Source: an uncultured Muribaculaceae bacterium | GTDB taxonomy: Bacteria; Bacteroidota; Bacteroidia; Bacteroidales; Muribaculaceae | DNA length: 64,000 nucleotides | Direction: 5' to 3' | Assembly: GCA_910578035.1 (NCBI GenBank) | Contig: CAJTOB010000002.1 | Span: 1 to 64,000 of the forward strand | In this document: positions 56,503-64,000 of the stretch, piece by piece | Layout: every line of letters begins with the position of its first letter | How positions within the stretch are numbered: the first letter of the stretch is position 1 | Notes under the pieces: generated by a model | What the model saw: the letters and a program-made list of their open reading frames with translations, nothing else | Databases searched by the model: none | Told to the model about the DNA's origin: nothing | Program-made: the position numbers and the translations under genes

Positions 56503-58433
56503 AAAGGATACATTTCGACAAGAAAGGCCCCGTCTACAAGCACTATTTCTTTTGGGAACCATGGGGGTGTGCCGGCTGTCTGGGGCGAGGTCTGATTTTT
56601 ATAGGACTGCTGTTTGTGCTTCTGTATCTTCTCTCTCAGCTCCGCGGCTGTTCCGACAGCAGCTTAGACAACGTGTCCGATTCTGAACTACCTGAAAATC
56701 TCGCACCTGTGCGGCAGCAGCCTGTGCCTCCAATCAGCGACGACGATGTAATAGACGAGGAGGGCCGCCGGATTGTGTCGAACCGCCTCAATGTCCTTTT
56801 CAGTGCTGAGGTAGGGGCCACAGGAATGAATGAGTGGACCGGCAAATTCAAAGAACTGTATCCCGGCGACGAATATGCCGTTCTTTTTTCCGATTCCATA
56901 ACCAAACTGATGGCTCTCCAAGTGCCTCCGGGGGAGCGTTCATCACTTAAGACCAGACTTCCCGAGCAGATTCCCGATATACCGTTTATGGTATTTGAGG
57001 AAGAAGTGATGGAGAGTGGAGGAGAGGGTTCCGACCCTTTTCTTGAGGACCGTAGCAAGGCCTGGTACTTCGGTCCGATACAGGCAGACCAGGCCTGGGA
57101 GCGGTCTACCGGCGGCAGCGGGGTTGTAATAGCAGTTGTCGATTCATATTTCGACCTCGACAGCCCTGAATTTTCGGACATAGAGATTGTAGGGCCATAC
57201 AATGTCTCTTCAGGTGGAAGCGATGTGTCTTTGCCTGCCGATTTCAACCCCTCGCATCCGGACCCTGTGCTGTGTCACGGCACAATGGTGGCGGCCACCG
57301 CGGTAGGAGCCCTCGGCAATGCTCATGGCTCGGCCGGTATAGCTCCGGAATGCTCACTTATGCCAGTGAGCCTTGGGCGCCGTTTCGGCTGTTTTGCCAT
57401 GTTGCAAGGGCTGCTCTATGCTATAAACAAGGGCGCATCTATAGTCAATATCTCGGCTGGCCTGTCTTTTGCGGAAGACTTGCAGGGCTTGGGTGTAGAC
57501 CGCCAGATAGAACTATCCAGGACGTCGTTTCTTGGGCAGGAAGAAGTTTGGAAGTATGTCTTCGATATGGCCGACAAATTTTATGTCACAATAGTGTGGG
57601 CTGCCGGTAACGAAAATATTTTTACGGCCATCGATGCCTCCAAGCGTGGTTCAAATACTATAAAAGTTTCGGCAGTAGATAAAAATCTCAGGAAGGCCGA
57701 TTTCAGCAACTTCGGCAATTTCCCGGCGCTGGGCATATATGAATCGACAGTGTCTGCTCCCGGCGTCGGCATTTATGGCGAGGTTCCGCAGAGCGACGAC
57801 GGCATGATGGTAGACGGAACAAGTTTTGCAGCTCCGATAGTTGCCGGAGCCGTAGGACTTATGAAGAGTATAGACCCGACACTATCCACACAGGAAATTG
57901 CCGGTATACTGCGTGCGACGGGGCGCCCCGTTGGCAGAAACAGCACTATCGGGCCTGTGATACAGATTCGGGCCGCTCTTGATTCGATAGACCGCACTCT
58001 GGTGCCGTTCAGCACAATTATGGAGTGCTATGCCGGACAGACCGATTATCCTGTGTCGTTTCCCACGACTTTTCTCTATTCCTTCCCTACTTCAGAAGAC
58101 TATGACCCGACTTCGCTGATGCCTTTGCTGAGAATCGAACTCGAATTTACAGGGCGAGGGGAGGGAAATGTAATCTATAAGTCGAATTTGAACCCCGGGA
58201 ACGTCTGGCGCGCACCGTTTACAATGAGTTTCGATACGGCTGAGCGTCGGTTACGCTTACGGCAGGCGACGCCTGCGCTGCCGACAGATTCTGCTTTGGT
58301 CGGAATATCGTCGGCCGACTTATTTGTATCGTCTTTTCCCGACGGCTGTGCAATAGTAGAGAACTTTGTATCTGAATCATTGCCCTGCGAGGGCACTTTC
58401 CTTATCAAAAAAGCGCAGACAGATGGCAATTGA
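56499..58433 (+). CDS. Membrane-anchored subtilisin-like serine protease (S8)
   Basis: A 644-residue subtilase with an N-terminal membrane anchor. The basic N-terminus (MKRIHFDKKG) and helix 31-47 suggest that the rest lies in the periplasm. Residues 50-190 are a propeptide-like or linker region with an acidic patch. The catalytic triad is complete: D215 in VVDSYFD, H260 in CHGTMVAA, and S442 in DGTSFAAPIVAG, with the oxyanion N371 in AAGNEN. The last 140 residues form an extra beta-rich domain. No signal cleavage site is apparent. Being embedded in an operon with two NTPases suggests it is the effector of the system, activated in response to them. Confidence 0.88.
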   Translation: MKRIHFDKKGPVYKHYFFWEPWGCAGCLGRGLIFIGLLFVLLYLLSQLRGCSDSSLDNVSDSELPENLAPVRQQPVPPISDDDVIDEEGRRIVSNRLNVLFSAEVGATGMNEWTGKFKELYPGDEYAVLFSDSITKLMALQVPPGERSSLKTRLPEQIPDIPFMVFEEEVMESGGEGSDPFLEDRSKAWYFGPIQADQAWERSTGGSGVVIAVVDSYFDLDSPEFSDIEIVGPYNVSSGGSDVSLPADFNPSHPDPVLCHGTMVAATAVGALGNAHGSAGIAPECSLMPVSLGRRFGCFAMLQGLLYAINKGASIVNISAGLSFAEDLQGLGVDRQIELSRTSFLGQEEVWKYVFDMADKFYVTIVWAAGNENIFTAIDASKRGSNTIKVSAVDKNLRKADFSNFGNFPALGIYESTVSAPGVGIYGEVPQSDDGMMVDGTSFAAPIVAGAVGLMKSIDPTLSTQEIAGILRATGRPVGRNSTIGPVIQIRAALDSIDRTLVPFSTIMECYAGQTDYPVSFPTTFLYSFPTSEDYDPTSLMPLLRIELEFTGRGEGNVIYKSNLNPGNVWRAPFTMSFDTAERRLRLRQATPALPTDSALVGISSADLFVSSFPDGCAIVENFVSESLPCEGTFLIKKAQTDGN

Positions 58434-58863
58434 GAAACGGATGTCGATAACCTTGCTTGCGTCGTGGGCGGCAGTGCTTGTTTCGGTCTCTTTTTTCGGA
58501 CTGGAATTTGACAGCTATGTTGATTCAGGCGTAATTTCGATTGCGACAGCTCTTGTCATGGCTGCGGCAGGAATGTTCTTATCCGCTTTTGCCGTATGGG
58601 CAAAGAAGAAGACATCGCGCGGCAATATGTATAAATTGGCGGAGGTGCTTGGTGTAGCATTGATGTTATGCTGGTCGGTTTTCGTATGGACTGTCGGCGT
58701 TAAAGGCACTGCCTATGTGGCTTCGTCTGCCTTTGTGCGCGTGCTTCTGATTTTTATAGCGCTTGTGATGTATTTTTCATATTATCTTTTGACGTATCGG
58801 AACGGTTCGCGTTCGGTCAGATATCGGACAACTGAAACCGACAGATACGGAATACCTCTCTGA
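58423..58863 (+). CDS. Four-helix membrane protein of unknown function
   Basis: I do not recognise this 146-residue protein. It has four predicted membrane helices (about 9-27, 37-60, 72-90, 98-124) and short loops, the second loop with KKKTSRG. The C-terminal tail (RNGSRSVRYRTTETDRYGIP) is basic and polar. The start overlaps the protease gene's last codons by 11 bases; a Met seven residues later is a possible alternative. It may anchor or regulate the neighbouring protease or GTPases at the membrane. Confidence 0.75.
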   Translation: MAIEKRMSITLLASWAAVLVSVSFFGLEFDSYVDSGVISIATALVMAAAGMFLSAFAVWAKKKTSRGNMYKLAEVLGVALMLCWSVFVWTVGVKGTAYVASSAFVRVLLIFIALVMYFSYYLLTYRNGSRSVRYRTTETDRYGIPL

Positions 58864-58867
58864 GACT

Positions 58868-60814
58868 ATGGCATTGTCACTTCCTCAGCAACTATGGCTT
58901 AAAAGGGCTTATGTAGGCGATATCGTCGAGAAGCTGCGCCTTCAGGTTTTCACATTGGATGACCTGAGGGATTTTGCGCTTGCCAATCCTGCATTTTCCG
59001 AGAAACTGGCTCTTGTTGAGACTTCTGTGAAAAATCTTGAAAATCCGGCTGAACTGGAAGAGTATAATGCTGTTAAGAAGGTCTTGGCAGATACTGCCTA
59101 TGTCTTGTCGGAAGAGAAAATGATTACGTCATATATCACCCGGTGGAAAAGTCTGCCATCGGCGGAAGAACGTGTAGCAGAGGTAAAATCGGTTTTAGAC
59201 CGTTTGTCTGAAAATCGCCGTTATGAAGCTGTTAAAACGTCTGCGGTGGCATTTTTACGGACGGAAAAAGGCGACATTCACAGTATTGTCGCCGACCTCG
59301 ATGCTTTTATATCCGACTATGCTCAGGCAGATTATGCAATTGCCGATGTCGAACGATGCCGGTCTATGAAAGCATCGGTTACAGCGCTTGCAGACAGCAT
59401 TGTCGCTAAGCGATGGAACGAACTTTTTGATGACAAAGGCATTTTGAAAAATCCTGCAGAAGCCGTAGATTTTTTAAAGACTGTGAACGATTCCGGAGTG
59501 TACGCAGAACGCACGGACGATGCTGTATGGCAGTGGGCTTTGGCGCAGGAAGATATTGTGGCGGCAGTAGAGGAGTATGAGAAGATTTATGGCGGAAACG
59601 GCCGTCACTCGGCAGATGCCGCAGAGGTCTATAACGCAAGAAGCGAGTGGAACCGCATAGATTCGACAAATATCTATGACTTGCTTGAGTTTCTCGATTA
59701 TTATCCGAATCATATTTTTACAGGTCAGGCTGTAAGCAAACTGGCCGAACTCAAAGCGAGCGAGCTCGAATCGATGCGTCGGTCGCCTGCTCTGTATGAC
59801 AATCAGACCTTCTGTGCTCTCTATCGCAATCAGATATGTACCAAAGAAGAGCTGTGTTCGGCCTGCGGTGCCGACGATGCCTTGTTCGAGCGCATCATGG
59901 CCGATAGCAAAATACGGGCCACGCTCCCTTCGCCGCCGGGAAGCAAGAGCAGATATTCCTGCGGCAAGGGTGAGAGCGGTCTCACCGATGTGATTTTTTT
60001 CGGAGTTGCAGCGAGCGGCAAGACATGCGTCTTGTCCGGTCTCTTGAGCCACGACAGCGTTACTGTCGATGAAGCCAATTATAGCGGCGAATACGCGAGC
60101 GTGCTTAAACGCTATGCCCGTGCGGGAGTGGCGATTTCTGGAACGCCGGACGACTTCGTGGCTGTTGTAAAGGCCACTGTCACAGCTCCCGGAGGCCGAC
60201 GTAGAAGTTTCAATCTTGTTGAGATGGCCGGCGAAGCCTTTTTAAAGAAAATTGTAGCAGCCGAAGGTCGAAACGGGCGAAAGACAAACAATTTCGAGTT
60301 GATGGAGAATAGCGCTTCCGCCCTCCTCACAGGTGATAATGAAAAACTGATATTTCTTCTCGTAGACCCCGTCGGCGACAGATTCGGTCGGCAGGACCAG
60401 ATTGAGGCGTTCAACAGACTTAGAAGTCTGATGTTCGATGTTGAGGCCAACCGCGATGTCATGAAGAGGGTGAAAGGGCTCCATTTCATCGTTACCAAGG
60501 CCGACACCCTTGGTGCGGACCGCCTCGAAAAGGCTCGCGATATAGTGCGCGAGATTCTCAATCCGGCTACACGCGATGAACTTGTAAGGCAATGTCGGAA
60601 TTACGGAATCAACCGTTCGGCCGACCCGGCTCTTGACGGACGTCCGCGGGTTTTCTGTTTCAGCCTCGGTCGCTTCAATGTCGGCAATATCTACGATTAC
60701 GACCCGAAAGACTCAGGAGAACTGCTCTCTGTGATTGGCGATTATGCCGACAGAGCTGTTGATGCCGGCTTTATGAGCCGTCTGCGCGATTTCCTTGTTC
60801 AACCTTTTATATGA
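58868..60814 (+). CDS. TRAFAC-like GTPase with helical N-terminal region
   Basis: A 648-residue protein. The C-terminal half is a P-loop GTPase: Walker A GVAASGKT (379-386), a G3-like VEMAGE (451-456, with Glu and Ala in place of the usual DxPG), and G4 TKAD (543-546). The first 350 residues are helical; segment 253-295 (WNRIDSTNIYDLLEFLDYYP and on) looks like the short helical-hairpin repeat with Trp and FLxxYP found beside caspase-like and signalling domains. It resembles GTPases described in predicted bacterial conflict systems (the DO-GTPase group of Aravind and colleagues), but I cannot confirm membership. It is unlike the SrfC-like GTPase in the same operon. Confidence 0.68.
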   Translation: MALSLPQQLWLKRAYVGDIVEKLRLQVFTLDDLRDFALANPAFSEKLALVETSVKNLENPAELEEYNAVKKVLADTAYVLSEEKMITSYITRWKSLPSAEERVAEVKSVLDRLSENRRYEAVKTSAVAFLRTEKGDIHSIVADLDAFISDYAQADYAIADVERCRSMKASVTALADSIVAKRWNELFDDKGILKNPAEAVDFLKTVNDSGVYAERTDDAVWQWALAQEDIVAAVEEYEKIYGGNGRHSADAAEVYNARSEWNRIDSTNIYDLLEFLDYYPNHIFTGQAVSKLAELKASELESMRRSPALYDNQTFCALYRNQICTKEELCSACGADDALFERIMADSKIRATLPSPPGSKSRYSCGKGESGLTDVIFFGVAASGKTCVLSGLLSHDSVTVDEANYSGEYASVLKRYARAGVAISGTPDDFVAVVKATVTAPGGRRRSFNLVEMAGEAFLKKIVAAEGRNGRKTNNFELMENSASALLTGDNEKLIFLLVDPVGDRFGRQDQIEAFNRLRSLMFDVEANRDVMKRVKGLHFIVTKADTLGADRLEKARDIVREILNPATRDELVRQCRNYGINRSADPALDGRPRVFCFSLGRFNVGNIYDYDPKDSGELLSVIGDYADRAVDAGFMSRLRDFLVQPFI

Positions 60815-60821
60815 CTGCGCC

Positions 60822-62201
60822 ATGCAAGCTAAAATAGGACTCCAGATAGCCGGGAGCGACCCCGGTTTCACCATATTCTTCTCAGAAAACTGGGAGGGAG
60901 AAGCTTTGACGCATTCTTCGGAGCGAAAAAGCTCTGTAGAACCGGTTTACTATGAGGCTGTCTTCGGGCCGGAATACTGGACATATGTGGCTGTACATTG
61001 CAATTTTTTAAGCAATGCAAACCGGGAGGAATGTTTTAAAATCGGTCTGCGGATTCCGGCGCGTCATGAGCTGACGGGCTCCGATGGCGAGAAGATTTCG
61101 CCGGTATCAGTGCTGGACCGCATATATGAGTCGGTGAAGTCTACGGCCCTAACACGGCGCGGGGCTGATACATGGCGTCTTAGGACAGAACCGGTATTTG
61201 ATGCCGATGGATATGCGGCTATACTCGGAGAATATGGCCTGCGCCCGGTCTGGGGTGTAGCGGCCCAAAGCCGTGAGGACGACTCTGTTGTATTTCTCGA
61301 ATTAGGGGGAACAGACCCGGCTGCGCCGCTGCTGCATGTGCCTTTCTTGACTGCTTCATGGGAGGGCTCTAAAGTGTGTTTAGGGTCATTTACTGATGAT
61401 ATTGACAAATATCTGTTTTCGCCGGTAGACATGAAGGCGGCACCGTTCGTAAAAGTGAGGGCCGAGGGGCGCGACAGATTCTATGAATATGTAATCGAGC
61501 CCGGAAAGCAATTACGGCTCAGTGCGTCGGATTGCGGTTATTCCGAAGAGGAATACGAGCCTGTGTCGGTATTGCTTGACTGCGACACGATAGTATCTAC
61601 ATGCGGAAGTGAAATCGGAGGTAGTGTCGGTGCGGGAGTATGTTGCCATGCCTGCGTAGACGATGGTCTGGTCGTGGTTAAATTCATTCCGCAGTTGCGG
61701 AATGCTATTGTGATGGAAAGACCGGTCTCGTCGTTGCTTGTTGTGCGTGTCGGCGCGAGCAATAAAACCGTCCGCCCGCTTAAAATACGCATAGATTCCA
61801 ACGGCGGCAGTGTCCGCGAGATTGTCTGTCCGAGCCAGGCTTTCGAAAGAGACGGCTCGGAAATGAACGCTACAATAGAATTGTCCGCATTGACGAAGGA
61901 CGAGAACATTGTGGTCTGTCTGGATAGCCCTGCGACGGCCGAGTGTATTGCCTTTACAGACGATAACGGAGTGTTTGTGGCAGATTTCGTGCGCCATGGC
62001 CGAAAGCGAAATTTCTTCGAACGGTTTTGCGATGTCATGGGGCTCGGTAACAATGCCGAAGTCTCGGGCAAGTGGCAGGCTATGCGCTGGATTGTGATAA
62101 TTGTTTTGGCCGCCATACTTATACTTGGCGGTACGGTACTGGCGAAATTGGCCGGTTCGGTGATAAAGGGAGCACTTCCCTTCATTGATAAAATAAGATA
62201 G
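60822..62201 (+). CDS. Tail-anchored protein of unknown function, GTPase-operon partner A
   Basis: I do not recognise this 459-residue protein. The ATG at 60822 is chosen because it falls seven bases after the GTPase gene; an in-frame ATG at 60795 lies inside that gene. Most of the protein is predicted beta-rich, beginning with MQAKIGLQIAGSDPGFTIFF. One membrane helix lies at about 426-446 (RWIVIIVLAAILILGGTVLA), so the N-terminal 420 residues are probably in the cytoplasm, with a short tail outside, or the reverse. A basic patch HGRKRN near residue 398 may face the cytoplasm. It is probably a membrane-bound partner of the GTPase. Confidence 0.68.
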   Translation: MQAKIGLQIAGSDPGFTIFFSENWEGEALTHSSERKSSVEPVYYEAVFGPEYWTYVAVHCNFLSNANREECFKIGLRIPARHELTGSDGEKISPVSVLDRIYESVKSTALTRRGADTWRLRTEPVFDADGYAAILGEYGLRPVWGVAAQSREDDSVVFLELGGTDPAAPLLHVPFLTASWEGSKVCLGSFTDDIDKYLFSPVDMKAAPFVKVRAEGRDRFYEYVIEPGKQLRLSASDCGYSEEEYEPVSVLLDCDTIVSTCGSEIGGSVGAGVCCHACVDDGLVVVKFIPQLRNAIVMERPVSSLLVVRVGASNKTVRPLKIRIDSNGGSVREIVCPSQAFERDGSEMNATIELSALTKDENIVVCLDSPATAECIAFTDDNGVFVADFVRHGRKRNFFERFCDVMGLGNNAEVSGKWQAMRWIVIIVLAAILILGGTVLAKLAGSVIKGALPFIDKIR

Positions 62202-62203
62202 AT

Positions 62204-63985
62204 ATGGCTAAGATAAAGGAAGTACTGAGTTCGGAGGTCCATTGGCAGGTGGCCGGTTGGAATACTAAGGATCAGGCAAACATACGCATTAGACAGTTGC
62301 TGGGCGACGAGGCCTCTATGTTTGCTCCTGTCTTTGTGACTCATGGCGGATATTACTGGTCCGATGCCGAGCCATATGGCTGGGCTATGCTCAGCGATGC
62401 GCCTGAGGCCGACAAGGCGCTCGTACTCGGAACTATTGATGAACTTTGCCGCCGCACGATAGCGCGCTTTCCGGCTCAGAAGGGCCGGATAGAGCGCATA
62501 TTCAGCTGGCCGAACGATGATTTTGTGTTCTGGCGGCGCGATGCCGACGGGCTTCGTGTGCTGGTGACCGGATGGGGTTTCGCCAATTATAACCGTGCAA
62601 GAGGCGGAAGTATAGTCGAAGCTCCCGACGAAAGCAATATCCGCGAGGTTTCTCTTGCTTTTACTGTCGATGGTATCAGGCAAGCTCGCCGTCGTTTCGA
62701 AATCATGCAGGGTGTGAACTGGAACTGCATGGATACTGACACGGATGGCACTTTCGGACTTGGTCGCCTGACGCCGGGCGAAGAGTTGTGTGTCCGCGAT
62801 ATCGCGACCGGCCGAGAGTTTATAGAGACCATAGGCGACGATACTACAATGCTCGACCTCGATGTGACGGAGTATATTGACGTCATTATCAATGCAGTGT
62901 GCGACGGCGCCCCGCTTGACCGCGAGATTGCTGAAATAGGCTATGGCCACCGAAGCGATTCTTTCGCGATTGAATCGGGACGCGCGGCGCGGCGTCTGCC
63001 ATGGCTTGACGGACAGCTTTGCACTGTGTCTGTGAGAGGACAGAAACAGACTCGCGAACTGGTTAAAGATGCCGTAAACGAGTTTGATTTCGATTTCACG
63101 GTAGCCAATATGAAGCTTACTGTGCATGTGAGCGGTGACAGTAATCCGATTTCCGGCGAGCCAATAGATATTATGTATGCCGGGGCGCCCCGCCGTGGCG
63201 TAAGCGGTGCTGACGGCTCATTCGTAACGGCTATAGAGCAGAGAGCAGATGCCGCAGTGGTGGCGATAACAGTCCGCGACCAGACCCGCGAGGTGTCTTT
63301 TGCCGACGGCGACACTTTTGTCGAATTTACTTTCGATACGCCTCCGGCAGAAATATTCGAAGCGACAGTACGTACTATAGACCTTGATGGCAATCCGGTG
63401 CTGAACTATTCGATAACTGTAGATACCGGGGGTGGCCCGAATGAATATCTTACCGACTATAAGGCATGTGTGGCTGTCGGAACTGTGAAATCAGGCAAGA
63501 CCATGACTGTTGCCGACGCCACCGATGCGAGAATACGCAAAGTGTTTGAGCTTGATAGATTTAATGCTCTTTATGACTTCGTGTTGCCTTATCACGGCGA
63601 ACCGACTGCAGGCGATTGCCTGCTGCGTGTGATTGAGGCCGATGGGAAACCCTCGAGGCGCACGACTGTGATTTTGAGTCAGGGCGAGACACGAGTGATG
63701 GCTCATCTTGATGATAAAGGCGAAATGTGTTTCGAATCGGCCGATTTTACCTTTGGCAGTCCTATGAAAGTCAGTATGTTCAGCCAACGGCGTACATTTC
63801 CTGAACTATCGTTCACCCTCGATAAGGATGAAAAGGAATATGAACTCAAGGAAGTAGACGGCCCCACACCGTGGTGGAAAATAGCGGGGGAGATAGTTCT
63901 TGCTCTGGCAATTGTTTTCGGTCTTTTTTCCCTTTACTGTATCTGGGGAGCTATGTTTAGATATTTAACCAATATATTTGCGTGA
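62204..63985 (+). CDS. Tail-anchored beta-rich protein, GTPase-operon partner B
   Basis: A 593-residue protein with one membrane helix at about 563-585 (IAGEIVLALAIVFGLFSLYC). The first 240 residues form an unrecognised domain with several Trp (HWQVAGWN, RIFSWPNDDFVFWRR). From about 300 there are two or three Ig-like or carboxypeptidase-regulatory-like beta modules (for example LTVHVSGDSNPISGEPIDI with a following GADGSF turn, and another at ATVRTIDLDGNPVLNYSI). No catalytic residue is evident. It begins two bases after partner A and shares its single C-terminal helix, so the two may sit together in the membrane. Confidence 0.68.
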   Translation: MAKIKEVLSSEVHWQVAGWNTKDQANIRIRQLLGDEASMFAPVFVTHGGYYWSDAEPYGWAMLSDAPEADKALVLGTIDELCRRTIARFPAQKGRIERIFSWPNDDFVFWRRDADGLRVLVTGWGFANYNRARGGSIVEAPDESNIREVSLAFTVDGIRQARRRFEIMQGVNWNCMDTDTDGTFGLGRLTPGEELCVRDIATGREFIETIGDDTTMLDLDVTEYIDVIINAVCDGAPLDREIAEIGYGHRSDSFAIESGRAARRLPWLDGQLCTVSVRGQKQTRELVKDAVNEFDFDFTVANMKLTVHVSGDSNPISGEPIDIMYAGAPRRGVSGADGSFVTAIEQRADAAVVAITVRDQTREVSFADGDTFVEFTFDTPPAEIFEATVRTIDLDGNPVLNYSITVDTGGGPNEYLTDYKACVAVGTVKSGKTMTVADATDARIRKVFELDRFNALYDFVLPYHGEPTAGDCLLRVIEADGKPSRRTTVILSQGETRVMAHLDDKGEMCFESADFTFGSPMKVSMFSQRRTFPELSFTLDKDEKEYELKEVDGPTPWWKIAGEIVLALAIVFGLFSLYCIWGAMFRYLTNIFA

Positions 63986-63987
63986 CC

Positions 63988-64000
63988 ATGATGCATATGC
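63988..64000 (+). CDS. Possible next gene of the srf-like operon (partial)
   Basis: An ATG two bases after the previous stop opens a frame (Met-Met-His-Met) that leaves the window. The close spacing fits the rest of the operon, but four codons cannot identify it. Confidence 0.3.

Noticed and set aside
61538..63127. 529-codon antisense frame across the two tail-anchored protein genes
   Set aside because: It crosses a gene boundary on the opposite strand, with no signal peptide, motif or promoter. The forward genes fit the operon spacing.

Overview
This 64 kb window looks like the chromosome of an anaerobic gut bacterium of the order Bacteroidales, most like the Muribaculaceae. The grounds are Bacteroidetes-type promoters (TTTG, 19-20 bases, then TAnnTTTG) in front of many genes, few Shine-Dalgarno sites, DUF4493/PCMD lipoproteins, a C-terminal domain of the type IX secretion kind, a SusB-like GH97 enzyme, an oxygen-independent sulfatase-maturating enzyme and a succinate-type CoA transferase. 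Family assignments come from reading motifs by eye, without database searches.

Layout. 1-1000: the edge of an insertion sequence (ISAon1-type transposase start), tRNA-Gln and rpsO. 1.0-4.6 kb: a Ser-type sulfatase divergent from a small exported protein and the sulfatase-maturating radical SAM enzyme. 4.6-7.9 kb: a large secreted protein with a T9SS-type sorting tail. 8.2-10.4 kb: an EF-G paralogue whose switch II catalytic His is replaced by Ala. 10.7-13.4 kb: a His-rich small membrane protein and a TonB-dependent receptor. 13.5-30.7 kb: a glycerol-3-phosphate region (GDPD-GH31, a DeoR/GlpR regulator, an esterase, then glpA-glpB-glpC-GH97-glpT-HAD phosphatase-GH36, and an EEP-family hydrolase). 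30.8-37.1 kb: miaB, a small membrane protein, an acetyl-CoA hydrolase/transferase family enzyme, a DUF389 membrane protein and an nhaC-type antiporter gene split by a frameshift. 37.4-43.5 kb: three DUF4493 lipoproteins, two of them ending in a PCMD-like domain. 43.6-50.3 kb: housekeeping genes dnaN, a DEDDh exonuclease, coaBC, a PorD-like gene, recN and rlmB. 50.4 kb to the right edge: a tightly packed operon of at least seven genes related to the uncharacterised srfB/srfC virulence-factor genes.

How the genes work together. The 13.5-30.7 kb block joins enzymes that strip alpha-linked sugars (GH31, GH97, GH36), a glycerophosphodiesterase that releases glycerol-3-phosphate, its importer GlpT and the anaerobic dehydrogenase GlpABC. 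No glycerol kinase or glycerol channel gene lies in the window. A reasonable reading is a pathway for glycosylated glycerophosphate, such as teichoic acid or glycerolipid headgroups. CGAA-containing sequences lie at or just downstream of three of its promoters and may be the regulator's operators.

The most novel part is the right-hand operon: an actin/Hsp70-fold ATPase, a dynamin-like P-loop protein, a membrane-anchored subtilase with an intact triad, a four-helix membrane protein, a second GTPase behind a helical region, and two proteins with one C-terminal membrane helix each. Genes overlap or lie within a few bases of each other. It may be a membrane-associated, NTPase-controlled proteolytic machine, possibly a defence or envelope-stress system; its function is unknown.
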